64,000 nucleotides of DNA, taken from positions 57,429-121,428 of the forward strand of contig JASGGU010000004.1 of assembly GCA_047602645.1 (NCBI GenBank), in the 5' to 3' direction. The translations under genes were made by a program, and so were the position numbers. Under the pieces are notes generated by a model that had not been told where the DNA came from, did not search any database, and worked only from the letters and a program-made list of their open reading frames with translations. Position 1 is the stretch's first letter. Every line of letters starts with the position of its first letter. Of this stretch, positions 8,058 to 16,598 are shown one piece after another. This stretch comes from JAEYFP01 sp047602645 (GTDB lineage Bacteria; Bacillota; Clostridia; Lachnospirales; Lachnospiraceae).

Positions 8058-9636
8058 AATAACAGATGAAATGAAAAAGGCCATGGAAGAAAAGGTGGTC
8101 ATCAATGAGGCGGCATTGGATCAGGTTTTTGGAAATTTAATGAAGGAAGCAAAAAGGAAGAACAGTATTGCCCTGCATTACAAAACAATAGCATTGACTA
8201 CATTGGTCTATGCGATTTTTTATACATTTTGCCTCTATAAAAATCTGACCGGAATCACATTTCCGCTTTTTATTATAGGAAGCTACTGTTATTTAATTTT
8301 TTGCATGAAGCGAATGGAAATACCCGTGAAAAAAGATGCGGTTACTATTTTTGAATTTGTGTGCTCGGTCCTGCTCGGTATTTCCACATTTTGTACGGAC
8401 AGTACCCCGATACAGATCTTTAATTTTATCGGTTTTCTGCTGCTGCTTGGCAGTTTTATGCTGCACCAGTTTTATGATGACTGTCAATGGGGCTTTAGCA
8501 AGTATTTAGGGGCTTTGGCTTTTACCGCGCTTTGTACCGTCGGCCATTTATTTGATCCGATTGTAGACTTTAATGCCTACAGAGAACAGAAGAAGGTGCC
8601 GAAAACAGAGGAGGAGCCGGAAAAGCCGCACAAAGGGAAATATGTATTTTATGGAATCTTGGTTTTGATTCCGCTGCTGGCAGTCGTGGTTGCTTTATTA
8701 TCCTCGGCAGATTTGGTGTTTCACGATATGCTCAGCCATTTATATATAGAGATTGTTGTGCCGGAGCATATCTGGGGAATCTTCTTTCTTACATTATTTG
8801 CTTTTTTTGCAGCGTACTGCTTTCTGGCTGCGGTAGTAAACCGGCATGTGGAGGAGGGCGTACGTAATAAAAGAGTAGGGGAGCCGATTCTTGCGATTAC
8901 AGTGACTTCCGTAATGGCCGTTATTTATTTCTTATTCAGCATGATCCAGATTGTTTATCTGTTTGGCGGAGGTCTGACACTCCCGGAGGGCTACACCTAT
9001 GCGCAATATGCGAGACAGGGATTTTTTGAGCTGCTGTTTGTATGCCTGATTAATTTGGCTATGGTGCTGGTCTGTCTGACTTGTTTTCGTGAGCACGGGA
9101 TTTTAAAAATAATTTTGACGATTATATCGGGATGTACCTTTATTATGATTGCATCCAGCGCTTATCGTATGCTATTGTATATAAGTGCCTATAAGCTGAC
9201 TTTTTTAAGGGTGCTTGTGTTATGGAGTCTGCTGCTGCTCACAATATTGCTTGCCGGCGTATTTGTCAGTATTTACAAGGAACGCTTTCCATTATTCATC
9301 TACTGCATGCTTGCCGTAACGCTCATGTATCTGGGGTTGTCGTTCAGTCATCAGGACTATTGGATTGCAAAATATAATGTGAGTGTTCCGGCAGATGGAG
9401 ATACCGGGGATGTCTATGATCTGGACTGGTGGTATCTGCATAATCTGTCAAGCGACGCCGCGCCGGTACTTGTCAATTTAGATCCGAGCTATGAGGGATT
9501 TTATAATGATGAGCAGATGGGATATCATACAAGGCTTAAGAAGGAGATTCGTGCGGATTATGAAAAGATGAATTTCAGGACGTTTAATCTTTCCAAGTGG
9601 ATCGCTTATCAGAGTATCAAAACAGATAAAAAATAA
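8044..9636 (+). CDS. DUF4153/DUF4173-type polytopic membrane protein
   Basis: A 530-residue protein with a soluble ~45-residue N-terminus, about 11 hydrophobic segments (roughly residues 50-450) and a C-terminal ~90-residue soluble tail. The segment YAQYARQGFFELLFVCLINL is typical of the DUF4173/DUF4153 group. ATG 8044 follows GAGGAGGAAAA; an upstream in-frame ATG at 8014 lies inside the Xre gene. Overlap with the regulator gene indicates co-translation. A two-domain relation to the product of the gene at 5581 suggests a common ancestry. Function unknown. Confidence 0.7.
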   Translation: MESNKITDEMKKAMEEKVVINEAALDQVFGNLMKEAKRKNSIALHYKTIALTTLVYAIFYTFCLYKNLTGITFPLFIIGSYCYLIFCMKRMEIPVKKDAVTIFEFVCSVLLGISTFCTDSTPIQIFNFIGFLLLLGSFMLHQFYDDCQWGFSKYLGALAFTALCTVGHLFDPIVDFNAYREQKKVPKTEEEPEKPHKGKYVFYGILVLIPLLAVVVALLSSADLVFHDMLSHLYIEIVVPEHIWGIFFLTLFAFFAAYCFLAAVVNRHVEEGVRNKRVGEPILAITVTSVMAVIYFLFSMIQIVYLFGGGLTLPEGYTYAQYARQGFFELLFVCLINLAMVLVCLTCFREHGILKIILTIISGCTFIMIASSAYRMLLYISAYKLTFLRVLVLWSLLLLTILLAGVFVSIYKERFPLFIYCMLAVTLMYLGLSFSHQDYWIAKYNVSVPADGDTGDVYDLDWWYLHNLSSDAAPVLVNLDPSYEGFYNDEQMGYHTRLKKEIRADYEKMNFRTFNLSKWIAYQSIKTDKK

Positions 9637-11304
9637 ATGCGGGGAATGAAAAGAGACAGGATGATATACGTTAATCAAGTCGGTTATAAAAAGAATGGAA
9701 GAAAAACAGCGGTAGTGACAAGGCCCGGTATCTATACATTGGTTGGTCCGGGTGGAATGGTTATACATCGGAACGCTGTTTCTTACGGGGAAGATCCGTT
9801 AAGCGGAGAACTGTGTTACTGCTTGGACTTTTCCGACCGTAAAGAAACCGGTCGTTATTTTATTAAGTTTTCTGACAATACGGATGAGGAGGTTCAATCA
9901 GAGGGGAGGAGCTGCCCTTTTATGATTGACGAAGCAGTTTATCAGCCGTTGGAAAATGCGCTGCTAAAGTCATTTTATTATCAGCGCTGCGGCTGTGCAC
10001 TCGAGGAAGTGCATGCCGGCGTATACCGGCATGCGTGCTGCCATACCAAAGAAGCGAGCGTTCTCGGAACGGATAGGAAAGCTGATGTCAGCGGCGGTTG
10101 GCATGACGCTGGAGATTACGGACGCTATACGACAGCTGCAGCGGTGTCGGCTGCCCATCTGCTTTGGGCATGGGAACTGTATCCGCACGCATTTGGTGAG
10201 GCAATTAATATTCCGGAGAGCGGCAACGGAATTCCGGATATTTTAAATGAAGTACGCTATGAGCTGATATGGCTTTTGAAGCTGCAGCAGGAGGACGGCG
10301 GAGTCTGTCATAAGCTGACTTCGATGCGCCACGCATATTTTGTCATGCCGGAGGCGGATCAAAAGGAGCTGCTGTTATTTCCTGTATCTTCGACGGCTAC
10401 GGCGGATTTTTGCGCTGTTATGGCGCAGGCGGCCGGAGCTTTTGCTGATTATGATAAAGTGCTTGCGGATAGGGCACTGCGTGCGTCTCTCAGGGCGTGG
10501 ACCTGGTTGGAAAGGAATCCGGACCTTGTTATGGAAAAAGATCCGGAGACCTGCAATACAGGGGCATATGACGATGAATGCGATACGGATGAACGCTTGT
10601 GGGCGGCAACCGAGCTGTTTTATATGGGAAAGTTGGAACCGGAAGTCGTACGTTCCTATTTTGAAGAAGAACGGCGCAGGGCGGAATGCTTTGCAGTTCC
10701 ATCCGGGGATAGCCTATTTGCCGGCATGGGCTGGCGAGAGGTGGCCGGTCTTGCGGTCTTCCGTATTCTTCGGGAAGAAGGCAGGCTTCTCGGCGGGGAC
10801 CTTTACGAACTATGCCGGCAGGCAATGATAGGGGAAGCCGATCGCTGTCTGAAAATTGCTGAGGAAAATGCATTTGGGCTGGCGATGGGACCGGAGGATT
10901 TCGGCTGGGGAAGCTGCATGGGTGTCAGTAACCGCGGAATTGTGCTGGCGGCGGCTTATCGCCTTTGTAAAGATCAAAGGTATGCGGAATGCTGTACGAA
11001 TCATCTGGACTACCTGCTTGGAAAAAACAGCACGGGTTACAGCTTTGTGACAGGATTCGGGGAGCGTGCATATGAAAACCCCCACAGCCGTCCCTGCTAT
11101 GCGGACGGAATTAAAGAACCGATTCCGGGCTTTGTCGCAGGCGGACCAAACAGCCGCCCCATCGATGAAAAAGCGGAATGGCTTATTGAGGAGGGTACTG
11201 CGCCGATGAATTGCTATCTGGATTTATGGGAGTGCTATTCCCTGAATGAAATTACAATCTACTGGAATTCATCGCTGCTGCTGATGACGGCTTTTCTGGT
11301 ATAA
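9637..11304 (+). CDS. Glycoside hydrolase family 9 enzyme without signal peptide
   Basis: About 550 residues: an N-terminal Ig-like CelD_N domain (IYVNQVGY start, about residues 10-90) and an (alpha/alpha)6 GH9 domain. Visible catalytic elements are SGGWHDAGDYGRY with the paired Asp (~153-157), the His segment YENPHSRP (~479) and the C-terminal acid segment LNEITIYWN (~541). GH9 members are mostly endoglucanases, with some cellodextrinases and exo-glucosaminidases. No signal peptide or lipobox is present, so it should act in the cytoplasm on imported oligosaccharides. The start is uncertain: ATG 9637 touches the preceding stop codon and lacks a clear site; ATG 9646 or 9661 are alternatives. 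Confidence 0.88.
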   Translation: MRGMKRDRMIYVNQVGYKKNGRKTAVVTRPGIYTLVGPGGMVIHRNAVSYGEDPLSGELCYCLDFSDRKETGRYFIKFSDNTDEEVQSEGRSCPFMIDEAVYQPLENALLKSFYYQRCGCALEEVHAGVYRHACCHTKEASVLGTDRKADVSGGWHDAGDYGRYTTAAAVSAAHLLWAWELYPHAFGEAINIPESGNGIPDILNEVRYELIWLLKLQQEDGGVCHKLTSMRHAYFVMPEADQKELLLFPVSSTATADFCAVMAQAAGAFADYDKVLADRALRASLRAWTWLERNPDLVMEKDPETCNTGAYDDECDTDERLWAATELFYMGKLEPEVVRSYFEEERRRAECFAVPSGDSLFAGMGWREVAGLAVFRILREEGRLLGGDLYELCRQAMIGEADRCLKIAEENAFGLAMGPEDFGWGSCMGVSNRGIVLAAAYRLCKDQRYAECCTNHLDYLLGKNSTGYSFVTGFGERAYENPHSRPCYADGIKEPIPGFVAGGPNSRPIDEKAEWLIEEGTAPMNCYLDLWECYSLNEITIYWNSSLLLMTAFLV

Positions 11305-11323
11305 CAAATAAGAGGGATGGAAG

Positions 11324-13102
11324 ATGGAAAGAGAGAATGACAAAAGAGCAAGGGCAAAGAGATCTACCTTGCAAAAGCTGTTTCTGTATTACGGCCCCTA
11401 TAAGGGGCTTTTCATTGCGGATCTGTGTTTTGCGGTAGTCGGAGCAGCGGTAACGCTTGTAATACCGTTGATTATCCGCTACATCACGGATACGGTCATC
11501 TATTATGCGCCTTCGGAAGTATCGGCGGCCGTCATAAGGCTTACGGCATCGATGCTTGGGCTGGTTCTGCTGGAATGCGGCTGCAACATATTTATTGCCT
11601 ACTATGGACATATTATGGGGGCCTGTATTGAAGCTGATATGCGGGAGGAGATTTTCGGACATTATCAAAAGCTTTCGTTTACTTTTTATGATAACCAGAA
11701 GGTAGGCTATTTGCTTTCCCGTGTGACCTCGGATTTGTTTGATATCAGCGAGCTTTTGCATCACGGGCCGGAGGATGTGCTGATTTCTTTGATCAAGTTT
11801 GTCGGAGCATTCTTTATTTTAATCCATATTAACGACAGGCTGACATTGATTTGCTATGCATTTATTCCGTTTTTAATTTTATATGCATTTTATTTTAATT
11901 ACAAAATGAAGCAGGCGTTTCGTAAAAACAGGGAGCGGATTGCCCAGCTTAACAGTCAAATAGAAGATAACCTGTCGGGTATCAAGGTCGTAAAGTCGTT
12001 TGCAAACGAGGAAATTGAAATTGAAAAATTTAAGAAAGGAAACAGCCGCTTTGTTGAAAGTAAGCGCGAAAGCTACCGTTATATGGGAGCTTATCACTCG
12101 GGCTTAAATGCGATGACCACTCTGGTCACTGTGGCTGCAGTCGTAGCGGGCACGATGTATTTGGTTGAAGGAACTGTGGCGGTTACGGATCTGATTACCT
12201 TTTTGCTTTATATTAATAACTTTACGGAGCCGGTCAAGAAGCTGATTAATTTTACGGAACAGTTCCAGAGCGGTTATACGGGTTTTGAGCGCTTCCGTGA
12301 GATTCTTGATATTGAGCCGGATATTAAGGACAAGGAAAATGCGATTGCAGTTGATACATTGCGGGGGGAAATTGATTTTCTGGATGTGTCCTTCCGCTAT
12401 GAGGCGGATCATGATAAAGTGCTGAATCATCTGAATTTAAAGGTTGGAGTGGGAGATTATGTGGCAATCGTCGGCACCTCGGGTGCGGGAAAGACGACGA
12501 TGTGCAGTCTGATTCCCCGCTTTTATGATGTGTCGGAGGGCAGTATTTTAATCGACGGCATGGATATCCGTGATCTTCGGCTGGAGGATCTGCGCAGCAA
12601 CATCGGAATTGTACAGCAGGATGTCTATCTGTTTGCAGGAAATATATTAGATAACATACGATATGGAAAGCCGGAGGCTACGGATAAGGAGGTGCTGGAG
12701 GCTGCAAAGCTCGCAAATGCGCATGAGTTTATCATGGCGTTTCCGGACGGCTATCAGACCGATATCGGACAGCGCGGCTTAAAGCTGTCGGGCGGACAGA
12801 AACAGCGTCTTTCGATTGCGCGGGTATTTTTGAAAAATCCTCCGATTCTGATTTTTGATGAAGCAACCTCTGCCCTTGATAATGAGAGTGAGCGAATTGT
12901 GCAGAAATCGCTGGAAAGCCTCGCAAAGGGAAGAACCACCTTTGTAATCGCACATCGGTTATCGACGATCCAAAATGCCGCTCGTATTTTGGTGCTGACC
13001 GAAAACGGAATTGCGGAAGACGGCACACATGAGGAGCTGCTTGCTCAAAACGGAATTTACCGGAAGCTGTATTTTAGATCGGAAAAGGCTGCGGAACTTT
13101 GA
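11324..13102 (+). CDS. ABC transporter, fused permease/ATPase (MsbA/BmrA type)
   Basis: A 592-residue half transporter: membrane domain about residues 15-310, ATPase domain with Walker A GTSGAGKTT (~383), signature LSGGQKQR (~487), Walker B ILIFDEATSALD and H-loop VIAHRLST. All ATPase residues look canonical, so a homodimer is feasible, and no partner gene lies beside it. It follows the GH9 gene by 19 bp and is likely co-transcribed with it. Substrate unknown; lipids, peptides and drugs are usual for the family. Its stop codon lies in the loop of the terminator at 13083-13122. Confidence 0.85.
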   Translation: MERENDKRARAKRSTLQKLFLYYGPYKGLFIADLCFAVVGAAVTLVIPLIIRYITDTVIYYAPSEVSAAVIRLTASMLGLVLLECGCNIFIAYYGHIMGACIEADMREEIFGHYQKLSFTFYDNQKVGYLLSRVTSDLFDISELLHHGPEDVLISLIKFVGAFFILIHINDRLTLICYAFIPFLILYAFYFNYKMKQAFRKNRERIAQLNSQIEDNLSGIKVVKSFANEEIEIEKFKKGNSRFVESKRESYRYMGAYHSGLNAMTTLVTVAAVVAGTMYLVEGTVAVTDLITFLLYINNFTEPVKKLINFTEQFQSGYTGFERFREILDIEPDIKDKENAIAVDTLRGEIDFLDVSFRYEADHDKVLNHLNLKVGVGDYVAIVGTSGAGKTTMCSLIPRFYDVSEGSILIDGMDIRDLRLEDLRSNIGIVQQDVYLFAGNILDNIRYGKPEATDKEVLEAAKLANAHEFIMAFPDGYQTDIGQRGLKLSGGQKQRLSIARVFLKNPPILIFDEATSALDNESERIVQKSLESLAKGRTTFVIAHRLSTIQNAARILVLTENGIAEDGTHEELLAQNGIYRKLYFRSEKAAEL

Positions 13103-13122
13103 ATAAGTTCCTCAGCCTTTTT
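13083..13122. terminator. Bidirectional terminator overlapping the ABC gene stop codon
   Basis: AAAAGGCTG-C-GGAACTT pairs with AAGTTCC-T-CAGCCTTTTT, leaving TGAAT (including the stop codon) in the loop. A-rich left and T-rich right flanks let it serve both this operon and the convergent aldo/keto reductase gene. Confidence 0.85.
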
Positions 13123-13155
13123 GAGAGTAAATCGGCACGTTAAACATTCTGCTGT

Positions 13156-14085
13156 TTACTCGGCAGCGTGCAAGGATTCCTGCAGCTGGGAAAGCCGTGA
13201 GCATCCGACGATTGCAAAACCGTTTAATTCATTTTCCATAATATAGTTTAAAACGATATCCGAAGGAGTTTTGTTCTCTTTTTCGCAAATTTCAAGCAGT
13301 GATTGATAACGCTTGATATTTTCCTGACAGTAAAATGCGCGGTTCTTTTCTTCAATATCGGACAAATCTGGCTTGTAGCCGCGCGAAAAGACGCCGTGTC
13401 CCTGTGAGGAGTAAGCAAAGACGGGAATACCTGCCTTTAAGTATCCGGCGTGTTCCTGATCGTCCATACAGACGAGTGTGTCATCCTTTAAGACTTCACT
13501 TGTGCAGTAAACATAACTCCATTGGATTTCGGAAACACTGAAAGGTGTTTTGCCGTTTGCTTTTGCGTATTCATTTGCTTCGAGAATACGGGACAGTCTC
13601 CAGTTGGAGGCGCCGAGCATTTTTACCTTTCCATCTGCCACTAATTCATGGAGCGTGTCCATAATGATATTGACAGGCACGGATTCGTCATCCCTGTGAA
13701 GGAAGTAAATATCGATATCGTCTGTTTGTAAATACCCCAGGCTTTCCGAAAAATCAGAGCGGATATCCGCGGGGTTGATACGGGAATTGTGCAGATTTTC
13801 AAATGGCGGATGGCCCCCCTTTGTAATAAGGATAAGTTCCCTCCTGTTGTTTCGTGTCTTCATCCATTCCCCGACACATTTTTCGCTGGCATCCTTGCCG
13901 TTCGGCAGCCAGCTGCTGTACACGCGGGCCGTATCAATGACATTGCCGCCGTTCTTTACATAAAGGTCCATCGCAGCAAATGAATCCTCCTGCGACATCA
14001 CAGACCCAAATGGGACAGTTCCCATGATCAGCTTGGAAAGCTTGTAAGAATTTCCTGCTGCATCCCTGATAGATCCATATTTCAT
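13156..14085 (-). CDS. Aldo/keto reductase
   Basis: A 309-residue TIM-barrel oxidoreductase. Visible features are the active-site Asp/Tyr region DTARVYSSWLP, the Lys segment LILITKGGHPP, FLHRDDES for the catalytic His, and the NAD(P)-binding C-terminus GFAIVGCSRLSQL. ATG 14085 follows TGGAGGGATTTT; the longer form starting at 14166 has no site. It probably reduces carbonyls of sugars or sugar derivatives with NAD(P)H; the substrate is unknown. Divergent from the YdcF gene. Confidence 0.9.
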   Translation of the reverse strand: MKYGSIRDAAGNSYKLSKLIMGTVPFGSVMSQEDSFAAMDLYVKNGGNVIDTARVYSSWLPNGKDASEKCVGEWMKTRNNRRELILITKGGHPPFENLHNSRINPADIRSDFSESLGYLQTDDIDIYFLHRDDESVPVNIIMDTLHELVADGKVKMLGASNWRLSRILEANEYAKANGKTPFSVSEIQWSYVYCTSEVLKDDTLVCMDDQEHAGYLKAGIPVFAYSSQGHGVFSRGYKPDLSDIEEKNRAFYCQENIKRYQSLLEICEKENKTPSDIVLNYIMENELNGFAIVGCSRLSQLQESLHAAE

Positions 14086-14149
14086 AAAATCCCTCCAATC
14101 TGTATTTGATTTTATTCTGCATTCATTCTTTTCAAAAGTCAACCCTGCT

Positions 14150-14177
14150 TTGCCGAACTGAATCAATATGCTATACT
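14150..14177 (+). promoter_or_regulatory. Promoter of the YdcF gene
   Basis: TTGCCG (14150-14155), 16 bp, TATACT (14172-14177), about 30 bp before the AAGGAGG site of the gene at 14214. Confidence 0.6.
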
Positions 14178-14213
14178 ATTTTTGAAGCTATAAATGATAA
14201 AGGAGGACTGTCG

Positions 14214-14954
14214 ATGTTAATTCTGCTGATCGTGCTGGGGAGTCTTTGCTTGCTTTATTTTTTTTTCATTCATATTTTATTTTCACATGGAACCAATTTT
14301 TATTTTATATGGATGTTTTTAGGAGTTGTTGCTCTTCTGTCAGCTCTATTTTTAAGGGGTGGCTGCTGGGAGTATTTGCCGGATACTTTTCAGGTAGGCG
14401 TACGGTTTCTTCTGACAGTCGGCGTTGTGCTTATCCTCATTACGCAGCTGTGCATCTGCGGCTCCTTTTTAGAAAAAGGAGAGGCAGGACTTGACTATCT
14501 CATCGTACTCGGCGCACAGATGAAAAGGAACGGCCCGTCAAGGGCCTTGCAATACCGGCTGGAGAAAGCATATGCCTATTTCCGGGAGAATCCTGATACG
14601 ATCCTGATTGTTTCGGGCGGGCAGGGAGCGAACGAGCATATTTCGGAGGCACAGGGGATGTATGATTACCTGATCCGCTGCGGTGTACCGGATAAGCAGA
14701 TTATAAAAGAGGATCAGTCTGTAAATACCGTACAGAACCTGACCTTTTCGGCAGCTCATTTGGATAGGAAAAAAGCTCATGTCGGCATCGTGACGAATAA
14801 TTTTCATGTATTTCGCTCCGTACAGATCGCAAAAAAGATCGATTACAAAAATGTGTGCGGGATTGCGGCAAGGAGCGAGCCGCTTTTGCAGTGCAGCAAC
14901 ATGCTGCGCGAGACGCTCAGCGTTGTAAAGGATTTTCTTGCGGGAAATATGTAA
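14214..14954 (+). CDS. YdcF/SanA-like (DUF218) membrane-anchored protein
   Basis: A 246-residue protein with three hydrophobic segments at the N-terminus (about 1-20, 28-48, 58-82), then a DUF218 domain: DYLIVLGAQMKRNGPSRALQ, IVSGGQGANEHISEA and the VNTVQNL...TNNFHVFRS segments. ATG 14214 follows AAGGAGGACTGTCG. DUF218 proteins are linked to envelope or peptidoglycan-related functions (SanA, ElyC, YdcF), but the reaction is not established. Monocistronic by position. Confidence 0.85.
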   Translation: MLILLIVLGSLCLLYFFFIHILFSHGTNFYFIWMFLGVVALLSALFLRGGCWEYLPDTFQVGVRFLLTVGVVLILITQLCICGSFLEKGEAGLDYLIVLGAQMKRNGPSRALQYRLEKAYAYFRENPDTILIVSGGQGANEHISEAQGMYDYLIRCGVPDKQIIKEDQSVNTVQNLTFSAAHLDRKKAHVGIVTNNFHVFRSVQIAKKIDYKNVCGIAARSEPLLQCSNMLRETLSVVKDFLAGNM

Positions 14955-15060
14955 TGCGTTACTGTTTCCGCCGTCCACAGCGACGCATGATTTCTGCATC
15001 CGAATCATGCACTTACGCAACTTAACAGCAAGTGTTAAGCTGCTGTGTGAGCAGTAGCTG
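14955..15060. other. Hairpin-rich intergenic stretch
   Basis: GCATGATT/AATCATGC (14985-14992 with 15003-15010) and CTTAACA/TGTTAAG (15021-15027 with 15033-15039) form two perfect stems, followed by repeated AGC/GCT-rich sequence. There is no clear T tract, so this is not a convincing terminator; it could be a small structured RNA or processed 3' end. Confidence 0.35.
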
Positions 15061-15097
15061 TAAATTAAAAAAAACAAAACACCCGTTCGAAAAAAGC

Positions 15098-15126
15098 TTG
15101 ATATCAGAACAAATGTTTGCTACAAT
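15098..15126 (+). promoter_or_regulatory. Promoter with LexA/DinR-like SOS box
   Basis: TTGATA (15098-15103), 17 bp, TACAAT (15121-15126). Within the spacer, AGAACAAATGTTTG (15106-15119) matches the Gram-positive LexA consensus CGAACRNRYGTTYG at 13 of 14 positions. A repressor bound here would occlude the promoter. It drives the radical SAM repair gene at 15159. Confidence 0.7.
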
Positions 15127-15158
15127 AAAATCATTAAGCGAGAAGCGGGCGGTGTGCG

Positions 15159-16511
15159 ATGGAGTTTAAAATACAGCAGGAAATGTCGGTCATGGAAAAA
15201 TTGAGTATTCTGTCTGATGCGGCGAAGTATGATGTGGCATGTACGAGCAGCGGAGTGGATCGGAAAGGCGACGGAAAGGGGACCGGAAATACGGTAGCGG
15301 GAGGTATCTGCCACAGCTTTTCGGCTGACGGACGCTGTATTTCCCTGCTGAAAATTTTATTTACAAATGAGTGTATTTATAATTGCAAATATTGTATCAA
15401 CCGGGCGAGTAATGATGTGCCGCGCGTGTCGTTTACGCCGGACGAGGTTTGCGAGCTGACAATGGAGTTTTACAGGAGAAATTATATTGAGGGTCTTTTT
15501 TTGAGCTCCGGCGTCCTGCACAATCCCGATTATACGATGGACCTTATTTATCAGACAATCCGTAAGCTCAGAACAGAACACCGGTTTCAGGGCTATATCC
15601 ATGTAAAGGCAATTCCGGGGGCAGATGCCGTGCTGATTGAAAAGGTGGGGCTGATTGCAGACAGGATGAGCGTGAACCTTGAGCTGCCGACCTCGGAGGG
15701 TCTGCGGACGCTGGCGCCTAATAAGACACGCAAGACAATACTAAAGCCCATGCGTCAGATTCAAAACGGCATCACACAGAGTAAAAATGAACTGATACTT
15801 TATAAGCATGCCCCGCAGTTTGTACCGGCAGGGCAGAGCACACAGATGGTAATCGGTGCGACTGGAGAAAATGATTATCAGATCGTAAGTGTGGCGGAAA
15901 ATCTTTACCGGAAGTTTGATTTAAAGCGTGTATTTTATTCAGCCTTTGTCAATGTGAACAGGGACAAGGATCTGCCGGCAACGCTCGACGGGCCGCCGCT
16001 CCTTCGGGAGCACCGGTTGTACCAGGCGGACTGGCTGATGCGATTTTACGGATTTGAGGCAGGCGAACTGTTAAGCGCTGAACGGCCGAATTTCAATGTG
16101 CTGTTTGATCCTAAGGCGGATTGGGCGCTGCGGCATCTGGAATTTTTTCCGATTGAAGTAAATCGGGCGGATTATCAGATGCTGCTGCGTGTTCCGGGGC
16201 TTGGTGTGAAGTCCGCACAGAGAATCGTTCGCGCAAGGCGGCTCGGACCGCTCAGTTTTGATGATTTAAAACGGCTGGGTGTCGTATTAAAGCGCGCACT
16301 GTATTTTCTGACCTGTAACGGCCGCATGATGTACCAGACGAAAATAGAAGAGGATTATATAGCCAGAAACCTTCTGGCAGTGCACGAACGTCTGCCGCAG
16401 GGACTTTCTGCGGACGGCATGACCTTCCGGCAGCTGAGTCTGTTCGACGACCAAAGCTTCGGCACACAAGTCGTACAAATCGAGTCGCCGCGAATGACTT
16501 CGGCAGGATGA
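15159..16511 (+). CDS. Putative DNA modification/repair radical SAM protein with HhH motif (TIGR03916-like)
   Basis: A 450-residue protein with the radical SAM cluster motif CIYNCKYC (CxxxCxxC, about residues 71-78) that binds a 4Fe-4S cluster, a TIM-like core, and a C-terminal helix-hairpin-helix DNA-binding segment (VPGLGVKSAQRIVRARRLG, about 350-370). This architecture is that of the rSAM-link-UDG family, which is usually encoded next to a TIGR03915 protein, as here. The product is presumed to act on nucleic acid, but its reaction is unknown. The SOS-like promoter supports a repair role. Confidence 0.85.
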   Translation: MEFKIQQEMSVMEKLSILSDAAKYDVACTSSGVDRKGDGKGTGNTVAGGICHSFSADGRCISLLKILFTNECIYNCKYCINRASNDVPRVSFTPDEVCELTMEFYRRNYIEGLFLSSGVLHNPDYTMDLIYQTIRKLRTEHRFQGYIHVKAIPGADAVLIEKVGLIADRMSVNLELPTSEGLRTLAPNKTRKTILKPMRQIQNGITQSKNELILYKHAPQFVPAGQSTQMVIGATGENDYQIVSVAENLYRKFDLKRVFYSAFVNVNRDKDLPATLDGPPLLREHRLYQADWLMRFYGFEAGELLSAERPNFNVLFDPKADWALRHLEFFPIEVNRADYQMLLRVPGLGVKSAQRIVRARRLGPLSFDDLKRLGVVLKRALYFLTCNGRMMYQTKIEEDYIARNLLAVHERLPQGLSADGMTFRQLSLFDDQSFGTQVVQIESPRMTSAG

Positions 16512-16598
16512 ATAATTGTATGAAATGATGCCTAAGGCATCATTTTATGCATAATTTGCCCAAGCATGGTCAAAAATAGAAATATCAAGGAGAAGGAA

